DNA of 64,000 nt from CAJBLF01 sp964613015 (GCA_964613015.1 CAZTFP010000001.1:1-64000); one strand, 5' to 3'. Counted from the stretch's first letter, positions 10,511-21,094 are shown. Notes: a model not told the origin generated them from the letters alone. Made by a program: numbers and translations.

Positions 10511-11089
10511 ATGAAAAAAGAAGAAAAAAAGGAACAAGATGAACTTCAAGAAAAACTTGAAGCAGTTCAACAGACTCAAAATGATAAAAAATATCATGAA
10601 TTGGAAGAAAAAATCGTACAATTGGAAAAAGAAAAAAAAGAACTCGAAGAAATAGCGAAAAGGTCTCAGTATGAATATATTAATCTTAAAATGGATTTTG
10701 ATAGATATCAAAGACAGATGAAAGAATCTAGTCATGCTATGGAACTCGATGCTCTTTTATCAGTTGTCAAAAAATTTTTACCATTTATCGAAGATTTGAG
10801 GAAATCTCTTGAAAATATTACAGATGAACATAAGGAAGATCCACTTACTAAATGAGTTCATATGATTTATACCAAGTTTCTCAAAACGCTTGAACATTTG
10901 CATATCAAAGCTATAGATTCTATAGGATTAGTTCCTGATTCTTTTTTACATGAACCGGTAAGTGTAGAACCAGTAGAGGATGAACAACTCAAAGGAAAAA
11001 TACTCAAAGAGTTTGAAAGAGGATTTGTCTATGTTAAAGGTGATGATAAGAGAGTTATTATAGCTTCAAAAGTCATTGTCTGACAATAA
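10511..11089 (+). CDS. grpE: GrpE nucleotide exchange factor
   Basis: Releases ADP from DnaK in the heat-shock chaperone cycle. The 192-residue protein has the GrpE layout: a long Glu/Lys-rich N-terminal coiled coil (about residues 1-75), the YEYINLKMDFDRYQRQ stretch typical of the family's dimerisation helices, a helical hairpin, and a C-terminal beta domain ending in GFVYVKGDDKRVIIASKVIV. Two UGA codons are read as Gly, one being the next-to-last sense codon before TAA. dnaK and dnaJ are not adjacent. Confidence 0.92.
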
Positions 11090-11131
11090 TCTTGATTCTT
11101 GGCCACGAATTACTACTCTTGGTCCGGCTAT

Positions 11132-11212
11132 GCTCAGGTGATGGAATGGTATACATGTACGATTGAGGTTCGTATGCCGTGAGGCTTGGGGGTTCGAGTC
11201 CCCTCCTGAGTA
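11132..11212 (+). tRNA. tRNA-Leu (GAG)
   Basis: Class II tRNA with a long variable arm (GCCGTGAGGC region). Acceptor GCTCAGG/CCTGAGT, D-loop with TGGAATGGTATACA, anticodon stem TACGA/TCGTA with loop TTGAGGT giving anticodon GAG, and T-arm GGGGG-TTCGAGT-CCCCT. The CCA end is not encoded. Confidence 0.93.
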
Positions 11213-11238
11213 ATTACTTTATCTATTTTATCATCTCT

Positions 11239-11685
11239 ATGACTTTATTAGAACGTTTGACGAATGACTATAAGGAAGCGATGAGAGACAAGAATGAGAC
11301 CAAGAAGATAGTGTTGAATCTTATACTAGCAAAGATTAAAAATAAAAAAATAGAACTGCAAAAAGATCTCGAAGATGTTGATATTATTGGTATTCTCAAA
11401 AAAGAGGTCAAAGAAATACTTGAAACTATGGGGTTTTTGGAAAGAGCAAACAAACTGGAAGATTTTGCTATAGAACAGCAAAAAAAAGCTTTGCTTGATT
11501 TCTACCTTCCTGCTACGATTACCAAAGAACAAACTACTGAACTTATCAAAAAACTTATATCTGACCACAATATTACTGATCTCAAGACACAGAGATGATT
11601 GTTGATGAAGGAATTGATGGCAAACCATAAATGACAAGTCGATGGTGCTTTGGTAAATGAAGTAATCAATGAAATGATTGTTTAG
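11239..11685 (+). CDS. yqeY: GatB/YqeY domain protein
   Basis: A 148-residue protein matching the free-standing YqeY family: MTLLERLTNDYKEAMRDKN start, the LNLILAKIKNKKIELQKDL segment, FYLPATITKEQ and a C-terminal GKVDG-like region (here GQVDGALVNEVINEMI). YqeY resembles the tRNA-binding tail of the GatB subunit of the amidotransferase; its cellular role is unsettled. It sits directly downstream of tRNA-Leu. UGA is Gly in the QRGLLMKE and KGQVDG segments. Confidence 0.88.
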
Positions 11686-11736
11686 TTCAAAGTCTAGGGC
11701 CTCAAAAAATATTTGTTTTATCATTTCATAGTTTCT

Positions 11737-12453
11737 ATGAAAAAATATTTTCTTCTCATCGCTTTGTTAACTTTTGTGTCTTTGTGATTAGGAAATTTTT
11801 CTTATGCTAGTACTTCATGTAGTGCTACTGCTAGTACTCATGCTCCTGAACAACGAACAGGACATGCGTTTACTTGTGAAACTCCTTCGTCAACTAATGC
11901 ATCAGCATGTACAGATAATGTGAGTAATGCGCAGTCATGTTATGCTCCTAGTGCATGAGATACTTGTACCCTCAATTGTTGTGTTTGTACCAATAATAAT
12001 CCAGCACCAACAACCACAACTTCACCACCATCTACGGTATGAACTTCTTGTCCTGATGTGGCTTGAATACCTCAAAAATGGGTTAATACTGGTAATGGTA
12101 CTGGTACCTGTAAATCATGTAAAGATCCATGAGTATGCTGTGGTGTATCACTCAATACCTCTATACCATTTATTGGTAAGTGTATAGAAAGTTCTGCAGC
12201 TAGTGTTGGTCCTGATGAGACTGGAGTTACTTGAGCAGATGCTTTCCCTGTATTAATGTGAAGTTTGACCAAAATATTAGTGACACTTATTTTGATTATC
12301 TCTTTTGTTTTGATCATTATCGGTGGTATTATGATTGCAAGTGGCGATCCAAGCAAAGGCAAGAAGATGATTACCAATGTTATTATCGGTATTGCACTCC
12401 TTGGTGCTTCCGGAGTAATATTACGTTTGATTAATCCTAACTTCTTTGGATAA
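11737..12453 (+). CDS. VirB2/TrbC-like two-helix pilin with Cys-rich exported domain
   Basis: A 238-residue exported protein: signal peptide (MKKYFLLIALLTFVSLGLGNFSYA), a Cys/Thr/Ser-rich exposed region with many cysteines (for example TLNCCVCTNNN, SCKDPGVCC) that could form disulfides, and a C-terminal pair of membrane helices (about residues 178-200 and 206-228) joined by the loop ASGDPSKGKK. The helix pair with this short basic loop is the architecture of VirB2/TrbC-type pilins and of conjugation-like pilins found across CPR genomes. No other T4SS gene is in the window. UGA supplies many glycines. Confidence 0.7.
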
Positions 12454-12456
12454 TTA

Positions 12457-12540
12457 GACATAAGTATCAAGACATAAGTATCAAGACATAAGTATCAAGA
12501 GATGAGTATCAAGAGATGAGTATCGAGACATAAGTATCAA
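12457..12540 (+). repeat. Six tandem 14-bp repeats
   Basis: Six contiguous 14-bp units of GACATAAGTATCAA (12457-12470, 12471-12484, 12485-12498, then variants GAGATGAGTATCAA, GAGATGAGTATCGA, and a final consensus copy 12527-12540), immediately after the pilin stop codon. It is a minisatellite-like array, likely to vary in copy number between strains. Confidence 0.95.
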
Positions 12541-12570
12541 ATATTTGTTTTAATTTTGTAATGAAGTATT

Positions 12571-12963
12571 ATGGTTAATGTGAAATTCAAAAATGGTTTT
12601 CTTATCGAAAACAAATTGCTGTTTGGATTTGAAACAACAGATCCTAAATATATCAATTTGGCATTGGAGCCTGGTGATGATATGCGTTATGATAAATTGG
12701 AATATGCACTTGTAGATTATCCTGGTGAATATGATATTCAGTGAATTGGTATTGAATGTTTTCTTGGTGCTAATAATAAACTCAATTATGTCCTTACACT
12801 CAATGATAAAAAAATTGGTATCATTCAATCTCCTGATGTTTTGGATTTGGACGAAGTAGGTGAAGTGATTTTTCGACTGTATCAAGATGATAAAATAGCA
12901 AACAAAATAGATCAGCTCGAGCTTGAAGGAGAAAAACAAAAACTAGAAATACCAGCTGAATAA
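12571..12963 (+). CDS. Hypothetical protein with MBL-like YPGEY motif
   Basis: A 130-residue protein. The segment DYPGEYDIQGIGIECFLG resembles the GPGEYEV-type strand of UlaG-like metallo-beta-lactamase-fold proteins, but the protein is short and has no HxHxDH metal site, so it is at most a non-catalytic relative. It ends in a Lys/Glu-rich tail (QLELEGEKQKLEIPAE). UGA is Gly once. The function is unknown. Confidence 0.6.
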
Positions 12964-12968
12964 AACTT

Positions 12969-13044
12969 TATTAAGAATGAAGAATTAAATATTAAGAATA
13001 TAGGTAAAAGTATTTCATAATTCTTAATAAATGAAGTTCTTAAT
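12969..13044. repeat. Clustered ATTAAGAAT direct and inverted repeats
   Basis: The spacer before rarA holds ATTAAGAAT twice (near 12971 and 12990) and its inverse ATTCTTAAT plus a partial copy near 13019-13040. It resembles a small non-coding dispersed repeat of the type also seen inside mltG and tsaD. Confidence 0.4.
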
Positions 13045-13079
13045 GGGCGAAGCTCTTACTCCTTAATTATGCTAAAAAT

Positions 13080-14276
13080 ATGAGTTTTGAACCGCTTTCA
13101 TCGTATGTGAGACCACAAAACTTAGAGGACTTTATTTGACAATCACATCTTGTCTGACCAAATAAACCCCTGAATGTTTTTTTGCAATCTGGTAAAGTAC
13201 CTTCTATGATTTTTCGAGGTCCACCCGGGTGCGGTAAAACAACTATAGCACATATTATATCCCAAACAATACAAGCAGACTTTTTTTATTTGTCGTGAGT
13301 CACCAGCAAAAAAGAGGATTTACTCAAACTTGTCGATCAAGCAAAACTCAATTTTCAATATGGCAAATCGACAATTATTTTTCTTGATGAAATTCATCGT
13401 CGAAATAAAGCCCAGCAAGATACTTTGCTTCCTTATGTAGAAAAGGGGACCGTTACCCTTATTTGAGCAACGACAGAGAATCCAAGTTTTACTGTCAATA
13501 ATGCACTGCTCAGTAGATGTAGAGTATTTGTCTTTGAAAAGTTGTCAGATCAAGAAATATTTGAATTTATCAAAAAACAATTTCCTCTGATTCTTAAAAA
13601 ACATCCCAATATATCTCTTACGGATGAATATCTTCATCTTATCAGTAAGCTCGGAAACTGAGATCTTCGTAATGCATTAAATATTCTGGAGTCAGCAATA
13701 TTTTTTGCCAAAGATGGAATACTTACTGACCAGATTATTCTTCAGGCATGACAAAAGACCGTATATTATGATAGAGATGGAGAAGAACATTATAATATTA
13801 TCTCTGCTATCCATAAATCGTTGCGTGATTCTGATGTTGATGCTGCATGTTATTGGGTCCAGAGGATGCTTATCTGAGGAGAAGACCCACTGTATATTGC
13901 AAGAAGACTTTTACGTTTTGCATCGGAAGATATTTGACCCGCAGACAATAATGCACTATTACTTGCCAATCAGGTGTACGATGCTGTTGCTAAACTTTGA
14001 ATGCCGGAATGTGATGTTTTTCTTTTTCAGTTGACCATATATTTGGCCAAAGCAAAAAAAAATAATATTGTCTATCGTACTGCTATCGCTACGAGACAAG
14101 ATGTAGAAAAATATGGTAATCTTGCCGTTCCTTTTCACCTACGCAATGCACCTACCAAACTCATGAAAGAATTGCAGTATGGATCATGATATAAATATGC
14201 TCATAATTATCCTGATGCACACGTTGATCAAGAACATTTTCCTTCCGAACTCACTGGCACAAAATATTTATCATAA
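13080..14276 (+). CDS. rarA: RarA/MgsA family AAA+ replication-fork ATPase
   Basis: A clamp-loader-like AAA+ ATPase acting at stalled forks, homologous to E. coli RarA and yeast Mgs1. The 398-residue protein carries YVRPQNLEDFIGQ, Walker A GPPGCGKTT (about residues 47-55), Walker B FLDEIH, sensor GATTENPSFTVN, SRCR, GDLRNALN and the C-terminal oligomerisation domain ending HLRNAPTKLMKE. CGA at 13215 lies where the family has Trp (FWGPPG) and CGA at 13401 on an aromatic position (HRFNKAQQD), supporting CGA=Trp. UGA is Gly at conserved sites such as FIGQ, IGATTENP and GNGDLRNA. Confidence 0.94.
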
Positions 14277-14330
14277 TGCTTACTTATATATTCTTATTTT
14301 AATAAACAAATTTAAGGTTTATTTTGTGTT

Positions 14331-14359
14331 TTGTCAATTCAAAATTTATTTTTTACTGT
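14331..14359 (+). promoter_or_regulatory. Candidate promoter of the small membrane-protein cluster
   Basis: TTGTCA (14331-14336), 17 bases, TACTGT (14354-14359), about 75 bases before ATG 14433. The -10 box is weak. The rest of 14277-14432 holds nothing else I recognise. Confidence 0.35.
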
Positions 14360-14432
14360 CTAAAAACTTGTTTTACTCCCACAAATACGTATCTTATGGC
14401 AAGTTTTTTTTTAACTTTTTATATAATTCAAA

Positions 14433-14843
14433 ATGGTATTTACAAAAAAAGTAACTAAGGCACCTGCTGTAATGGTAGAAACAAAAAAATTATCAGAAAA
14501 AGATACTTGCGGTATGGGACACTGCGGTAAAATGAAGCATTGTTTAGTTCTTGCATTTCTTGTTATCAATACGCTTCTTCTTATTTGGGTATTATGTAAT
14601 CAAACAAATATAGAGGCTGCTAAAGTTGGTGGAAGAGATAACTACGAAATGGTTCAAAAAATTTATAAATCAGCTTCATTTAAAGCTCAACAAAAACAAC
14701 AAATCGACCAAGCATTACAAATGTATCAAGGAGGATGAACAACACAACCAGGTGTTACCTCTACAACTACACAACCAACTACAACTACACAACAACCTAC
14801 AACAACAGTACAGCCTAGTGTTCAACCAGTGGTAACAAAATAA
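14433..14843 (+). CDS. Small membrane-anchored protein with Thr/Gln-rich tail (paralogue 1 of 3)
   Basis: A 136-residue protein. A cytoplasmic N-terminus with Cys residues (DTCGMGHCGKMKHC) precedes one membrane helix (CLVLAFLVINTLLLIWVL). A conserved block, YEMVQKIYKSASFKAQQKQ, QIDQALQMYQGG, and a TTTQPTTTTQQPTTT exposed tail follow. The same helix - (Y/L)xxxxxYKxQQKxxLxQxL block - Thr/Gln tail recurs in the next two genes. The CxxxxC pair could bind a metal or be redox-active, but no family is recognised. UGA encodes Gly. Confidence 0.75.
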
Positions 14844-14863
14844 TTTTATTTTTATAACTTTCT

Positions 14864-15199
14864 ATGCTCATGACTAAAGAAAAAAAAGATGAAAATATCA
14901 AAATGTTGATTATAGGCCTTTTGGTACTTAATGTTTTACTTGGTGTATATATTGGATTTTTCAAACACGATGCACTTTGGTTAGAAACTTTGAAGGCATG
15001 ATGACCTGCAAATATGACTATGGCAGAACAATTGTATAGATCACCTGTATACATCCAACAACAAAAAACTACATTAGATCAGATTTTGGGTAGTATGAAT
15101 CAACCCGCTGTACAACCAACAACTCAACCAACTACAACTACACAACAGCCAACTACTACAACAACAGCACAACCTACTACTCAACCGGTAGTAAAGTAA
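14864..15199 (+). CDS. Small membrane-anchored protein with Thr/Gln-rich tail (paralogue 2 of 3)
   Basis: A 111-residue protein with membrane helix MLIIGLLVLNVLLGVYIGFF, then KHDALWLETLK, the repeat block AEQLYRSPVYIQQQKTTLDQ and a TTQPTTTTQQPTTTTT tail. The N-terminal half is almost identical to the next gene (DsbA-like) and the tail resembles the previous gene. It may act as a membrane partner of the thioredoxin-fold protein or be a truncated duplicate of it. UGA-UGA encodes Gly-Gly after LETLKA. ATG 14870 is an alternative start. Confidence 0.75.
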
Positions 15200-15233
15200 T
15201 GCAATAATTTTATTTTAATAAATATTTGTTCTT

Positions 15234-16094
15234 ATGGCTACAGAAAAAAAACATGAAAATATGAAAATGGTATTTATAGGTCTTTTGGTACTTAGTGTTT
15301 TACTTGGTGTATATACTGCGTTTTTTAAACACGATGCACTTTGGTTGGAAACTTTGAAAGTTTGAGGAAATGATAATATGAAATTAGCAGAACAATTGTA
15401 TCAAGCTGATTCTTATAAACAACAACAAAAATCTACACTTGAACAAATCCTTGGTTCTATGAATACAGCAACAGGTACAACTGCTCAACAAGCACCTACT
15501 CCTGCCCCACAAGCAAATGCACCTACAACTCAAGGAGATGCAACAAAATTTGCTGCTATAGAAAAAGATTGATATATTAAAGGAAATAAAAATGCAAGAA
15601 TCACTATTATAGAATATTCTGATTTGATTTGTCCTTTCTGTAAGAGACATTATGCTGCTCAGACTATTGAAACTCTTGTAGCTAATCATCCCAATGATGT
15701 AAATATGGAATTTAGAAATATGCCATTACCACAACTTCATCCTACTGCTCCCATTTGAGCTCAAGGTGCTATCTGTGCTGGTAAACTTGGTGGCGTTGAT
15801 AAATACTATGCGTATATTGCTGAAGCATTCAAAGCATCAGAATTTACTGAAGATAGTACTACTGCTATCGGTGTAGGTATTGGTCTTGATAAAGCAAAAT
15901 TTGCTAGTTGTCTTACTAGTCCAGAAACTATAGCAACAGTAAATGCTCAAGTACAAGAAGGTCAATGATTTGGTATCAATGGAACGCCTGGTAATCTTGT
16001 TGTAGACAATCAAAAAGGAACATATACATTGATAGCTGGTGCTTATCCTATTGCAACATTTGAAGCTGAGGTTGCAAAAATTCTTGGTAAATAA
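15234..16094 (+). CDS. Membrane-anchored DsbA-family thiol-disulfide oxidoreductase (paralogue 3 of 3)
   Basis: A 286-residue protein: N-terminal membrane helix (about residues 12-30), the same KHDALWLETLK and AEQLYQADSYKQQQKSTLEQ block as the previous gene, a Pro/Gln/Ala linker, then a DsbA/DsbG-like thioredoxin domain with active site CPFC at residues 133-136 and a cis-Pro loop GTPGNLVVD. It probably forms or isomerises disulfides in exported proteins, of which the Cys-rich pilin upstream is a candidate substrate. UGA supplies Gly in EKDGYIKG, PIGAQG and QGFGINGTPG. Confidence 0.9.
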
Positions 16095-16137
16095 ACTTTA
16101 TCAAAAAACTGAAAGCTATATTCTCTATTATATACAA

Positions 16138-16165
16138 AAAAAACGGTCGAAGGGCCGTTTTTTTT
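16138..16165 (+). terminator. Rho-independent terminator after the DsbA-like gene
   Basis: AAACGGTC / GGCCGTTT stem with GAAG loop and T-run. Confidence 0.88.
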
Positions 16166-16189
16166 ATATAATTTTTTTTAATCTTTTTT

Positions 16190-16385
16190 TTATCGCCTCG
16201 CCGGTTGGGTGTTTCTTTTTGGCTATCAGGTCCAAAAGAACCTTTTGACTTCGCAAATGACAAGACCAAAAAACCCCTTGTCGATTGTCCATTCATCTAT
16301 GTTGAAAATAAACATTCTTTTGACTATATGTTTCATTCAATGATATTACAATCGATCTTTAAAATAAATTTTTTTATAATAATTC
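16190..16385. other. Intergenic region with a compositionally odd segment
   Basis: No gene supported. The part 16190-16300 is richer in G/C and in codon-like texture (one frame would read FWLSGPKEPFDFAND) than the surrounding AT-rich spacer. It has no start codon, ribosome site or conservation that I can see; it may be a remnant of a dispersed repeat. Confidence 0.35.
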
Positions 16386-16412
16386 AAAAACCCCACATTT
16401 TTTGTGGAGTTA
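16386..16412 (-). terminator. Terminator of the ValRS-like gene
   Basis: On the minus strand ACTCCACA / TGTGGGGT (one G.U pair) with an A-rich loop, followed by TTTTTG, just downstream of the stop at 16427. Confidence 0.75.
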
Positions 16413-16426
16413 TTTTGTTATGAAAA

Positions 16427-19294
16427 CTATTTATTGGCTTTTTCTTTTTGAAGTTCATATTGGAGTTCTTCGATATCTTTTTTGAGTTTTGTCATTTCTT
16501 TCTTTTTATCTCTAATTACTTCAGGATCTGCACCGCTAGCTGAAAGTCCAGGAATAATTGTTCTTATCTGTTGTATCTGTTGTTCTTTAGCACGCAACGC
16601 TTCACGAATAGTTTCTTTTTTATTTATGGTAACTACTTCTTTGTGCTGTGTTTTGATACCTATAGTTATATTGATGATACTTTCCGTATAATATTTATCG
16701 AGTTCTTTTTCGTTTTCGAGGTATTCAATCGACGATACGGTAATCAGTTTGTAAATTATTTTTTCTTGTTTTCTGAGATATTGTAAAAAATCTAATGGTG
16801 CAAAAAAACAAATTTCTACTTCCTCATGTTTTGCATATTTATATGTTTGTTTCATATGCAAAAATCTATCTATAATATCCATAAAGAGTTGTGTTTTATA
16901 GTTTTTACTGATGGTGATAAAACTATTTTCTATCGGTTGTAGTACCACAGGTCATTCGAATCCTAATAATTCTCGTATTTGTTGGCTTATGAATGGAATG
17001 AATGGATGTAAGAGCTTCAATATATTTCCTAAACACCGTAACGTCACCTTGTTACCATTTTCTGTGTCTTGATGTTTTTGTATCTCCAAATACTTATCAC
17101 AAAAATCCTCTTTGATTACGGTAATCATTTTATTTTGAATATCATGAAGCGTATTTTTTGTCATAGCTTCTTCGTATTCTTTTTGCAATTCAATGACTTT
17201 ATATATGATCCGCAACTCAAATTCACTTAAAGCTGATTTTCTTTTGTCCAAATATCCTGTCAACTGTGAAAAATCAGATATTTTTCTCGATCATTTTTTT
17301 TCATAGACATGTTGTCAAACAAATCTAGCTGCGTTTCGAAGTTTGCTTATAAAATGTTCATATTCTGTTATCTCTTGATTGCGATTTACTGCATAAAGTC
17401 TTGTACAATCCGTTCAGAAATTTTTGATCAATTCTTTAAATGATTCTTTCTTTTTTTTGTTTGTTTCCTCTTCTTGCTGGATATAACAAGTATCGAATAA
17501 TATGGTGTTTTGTACGTTGTATCCTATGATAACAGTTTTGAGTAATTCAAGAATTTTATTTTTTTCTATATAAATTATTTTGTGTGGATTTTGTTTGGTA
17601 TCATTAAATGCATCCATCATCTTTATGAAAATGAGTGCATGACCCAACGTTTCTTCTATTTTTTCTTTCTGTTGGACGAGTCCTTCATCATTAGCTACTA
17701 AAGTATCTATATCAAAATCATAAAATCATTTTCTCTTGCTTGAGATTGCAATAGATTTTTCTAAAAATTCACTCAGAGTTATAGAAAATTTTTCGAAATT
17801 ACCCATTCATTTCCCTTTTTGAGAACCTTTTACCGTATCTATATCTTTTTCGGTATATTCTACTATTTTTTTTAGCTCATTGATTTCTTTGCTGTATCCT
17901 CTTGGAAGTGTTTCACTAAAAAGTTCAATATATGTTTCGAGTGTGTTTTGTTCTCCTGTACGGCTTTTCCCCAATAATACATCAATACATTCTTCTATGC
18001 TAAATTGTTGTTTTATACGTTTATCGACTATCAGATTGAATATAATAAGTGAAAGTACTGTGTATTTATTTTTTATTTTTTTTGCAGGCAAATTGAGTAT
18101 CTCATTATCAGAAATGAAATAACTTTTCCCACTTTTGCTTTTCCACAGTGGTAATGAAAAACCTTTGGAATCTTCTTTGGTTACTGGCCAATATTCCATT
18201 GTTTTGATTATATTTTCTATAATTTCCTCATGTTCTTGTGGCAGAATAGTTAGTTTTTTTTCTTTGATTGCCTCTGCAATAGCAGTTAGTTCTTTTTCTG
18301 TTTTTATAAATAACTGATTACAAAGTAGTGGTCGTGCTTTCTCGTTTGTCTTTTTGTGTACTATCACTTCTGCTTCTATATATTTTGTGGATTCGAGATT
18401 GTGAATATCATCTAAATTCTTTATTATATTTTTGATAAACTCATTTGCGTTTTTTCCACAAAAATCACCTGCTACTTCAGTAAAACATCACCTTTTGTCG
18501 ATAGCAAATTTGTCTATCTGCAGTTCATGTTTTTGTGCTATCATAAGTGATTTTTTGTCATGTGCTGGAGTAATTCTCATTATTCCTGTACCTTTCATTG
18601 GGTCTACAGATTCATCCGTGATAATCGGAATTGTTTTATTGATGATTGGTATAATTACCTTGTTTTTGATCAGTTTTTTATATCTTTTATCTTCTGGATG
18701 TACTGCAAGTGCTACATCAGCAAAAATTGTTTCTGGGTAAATCGTTGGTACTATGATTGATATGTTTTTTGTATCTACAAAATATCTGAGATTGTACTGT
18801 TTGATCTGCATTTTTTTGTGATATATTTCATCAGTTCCTAGTGTTTTTTGTTCTTCTAGGCTTCGATAATTTATAGAACAATCTTCATAAATATGTCCTT
18901 CTTGGACAAGCTGAACAAATAAATTTCTGACGAAGTTGGTGTTTCTCTCCGAATACACAATATTATCAGAATCAATACCAAAAAATACTCCTGCTTTGGT
19001 AAGTAAATTTTCGTAATTTTCTGTTTTGAGATTTTTGTCTTCAGTATCAAAAATAGGCAATAAATTCACCTTTATTCATTTCATTTTTTGATAGGTTGCT
19101 ACGATATCTTCTTTGATTATGCCACTGATAGTATCTCATGGCGTTTCTTTCGATATGACTATGGGTAATTGTGTTATCACTGTTTCTCGTTTGGTTGTGT
19201 TCTTTTTTGTGGCGAATAGTTTTTGAAAATAGTTCTTTTTGAGAAATTCTGATTCTATGGAAAAGTGATTATATTTTTTTTTTATTTCTGGCAT
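16427..19294 (-). CDS. Valyl-tRNA synthetase-like protein lacking HIGH and KMSKS (editing-type paralogue)
   Basis: A 955-residue protein with the ValRS domain order. The CP1 editing domain is well preserved (about residues 180-255: IYPETIFADVALAVHPEDKR, then DPMKGTGIMRITPAHD), as are the anticodon-binding domain (LRNAARFVGQ, HPFIPFISQQIRELLG) and the C-terminal coiled-coil arm (about 895-955). The Rossmann catalytic core is not: the stretch that should hold PPPNVTG-HIGH reads PIVISKETPGDTISGII, DHAGIATQ reads IFDTEDKN, and the KMSKS loop is replaced by KGSQKGKGMGN. It therefore should not activate valine. Trans-editing of mischarged tRNA-Val or a regulatory role is possible. The frame is intact over 2.9 kb with many UGA-Gly, which argues against a dead pseudogene. 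Confidence 0.85.
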
Positions 19295-19394
19295 ATTTCT
19301 AGGTAACTAACAATTAAAAACACTGTACGTTAAGAATTAATCTTGCCTACCTATTATAATTATCTTCGCTTATTTATAATTATATTCTCCTGTA

Positions 19395-21041
19395 TTAGTT
19401 TTTAGAAAACTCATAGAGTTTGTATATAGTGTATATAAATAGACTTATAAGAATCACAAGTACTATATTTTCTGCTGGTCCTGTCTGTATTTTTTTTACA
19501 CTATCTATATTGAGCGTTGTCCCATCTTTACATACCCCTTCGACAAGATAATATGCATAGGTATTTGTCTTGGAGAGTTTGTTGAATGGATATTCGAACA
19601 TTGTCCCTGTTTTTTCTCCTACTTTTTGCATTTGACTCACCTCACTGGTTTCAAAATCTGATCTATAAATGACATATTTATCTATATTTATGACTCCTGA
19701 CCGTGTAAGATAATATTTTTCTCCTATTTTTTGCGTAGTGACTTGAATCCCTTTTACGATACAACTTATATCTTCTCCTACTTTTGCCTGAGTGACTTCT
19801 GATGGTGTTCCACTTGGATTGCCAGCACTGTCGAGTGGGATAATTTGAAAATAATATACATCACCAATACTCAGGTTATTAAGTATTATTTCGTTTGTTT
19901 GTACTGTGGTACTTAAGTTGAGATTCCCTTGTCCTGTTCCATATTCTATTTTGTATTGAGGCGCTGTCCCTATAGTTTCCCGTGTTACATTTAATTTGGT
20001 TTTATCAACACTATCAGAATATAGTCTTATTTTACCGATAGCGGTTCATGTTCCCACTATGAGTGTGGCTATACCTGTATACGTTTTTGTCTGTCCGAGT
20101 ACGATCAAATCTACATCGACTTGGAGACTTCATTGGGTGTCTATCAGTACATCTTTGGTGAATACTCAAGGACTTTGTTTGTCCATAGGAATTGATTTTC
20201 CATCACTCAAATGTAACTGAGCTGAAGTTACGCTATCGCTACTATTGATCGTAAAACTTGCTTTATCTCATTGCTTAATAGCTCCTGATGGTTGTATTTG
20301 GATGCTATTAAAAACTCCGTCTTTGATAGGTTGATAACCAAAGGAAACAACCTGGGATTCACCGATCACTTCGTTGTTAGCGTTCAGAATTTTTATTTGA
20401 AGAATATTGTCTCATTCAGTTATTCCACTTACATAAGCACTAATATTTCCATTGGTATCTGTTGTCCCTTGTGCTACTGAAGTGTTGTTGATATATATTT
20501 GATATGGTGCATTGGGTAATCCTTGTGCAGTTGCTAAAATATTGGCAACGCTATTTTTTTCAATTCCCCCGGGTACGGGAGACATGAGACTTACGTTTTC
20601 TGTGGTTCCTGTGTTTTGTGTAGATCCTACGATAACTGTTTTTTGTCCCATGATAGTATCGTTGATAATATCCGAAACTTTGATAGTAAATGTTCCTGCT
20701 TTTTTGATAGAAAGTCCTTTGGAAAATACTTTTGTCCCCTGGTCTTCTGGAAGGAAAGTATATAGTCCATCACTTGGAACGGTGTAGTCCGCAGTATCTA
20801 CGATGCCACCTATTTCAATAAATATATCGCCTTGATAATCTTTGACGACATCACCATTGGCTGTTACTGCTTTTATAGTTATATCTACTGTTTGATTAAC
20901 ATCAAATGAACTTGGTGTCACATCTACAATGAATGCATCTGGATTTGCCGCTCGTGCTTTGTTGTTTCCTATAACTCCTACTGTCAACATGCAGATTGCT
21001 ATTATGCTTGCAGTGAAAGCTTTACGTGAAAATTTCATCAT
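19395..21041 (-). CDS. Exported surface protein with Ig/FN3-like domains and C-terminal anchor
   Basis: A 548-residue protein: signal peptide (MKFSRKAFTASIIAICMLTVGVIGNNKARA), several beta-rich modules - an Ig-like domain starting DAFIVDVTPSSFDVNQTVDI, a second starting MSPVPGGIEKNSVANI, a third from IQIQPSGAIKQGDK, and an FN3-like module (YKIEYGTGQGNLNLS ... YYFQIIPLDSAGNPSG) - and a C-terminal membrane helix (about residues 522-541) with a short cytoplasmic tail. It is probably displayed on the cell surface, for adhesion or structure. ATG 21041 or the next codon ATG 21038 may start it. First structural gene of the minus-strand surface-protein block. Confidence 0.82.
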
Positions 21042-21094
21042 ATGATACTAAGGATAAAGTTTTAATTTTTTACATTTTTATTGTGTTTCGTCTA

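Noticed and set aside
12571..12963. Calling this gene a metallo-beta-lactamase hydrolase.
   Set aside because: Only one family-like motif (YPGEY) is visible and there is no HxHxDH metal site; kept as hypothetical.
14179..14454. Plus-strand frame overlapping the end of rarA.
   Set aside because: It is out of frame with RarA, AT-rich by chance, and ends inside the start of the next gene; no support.
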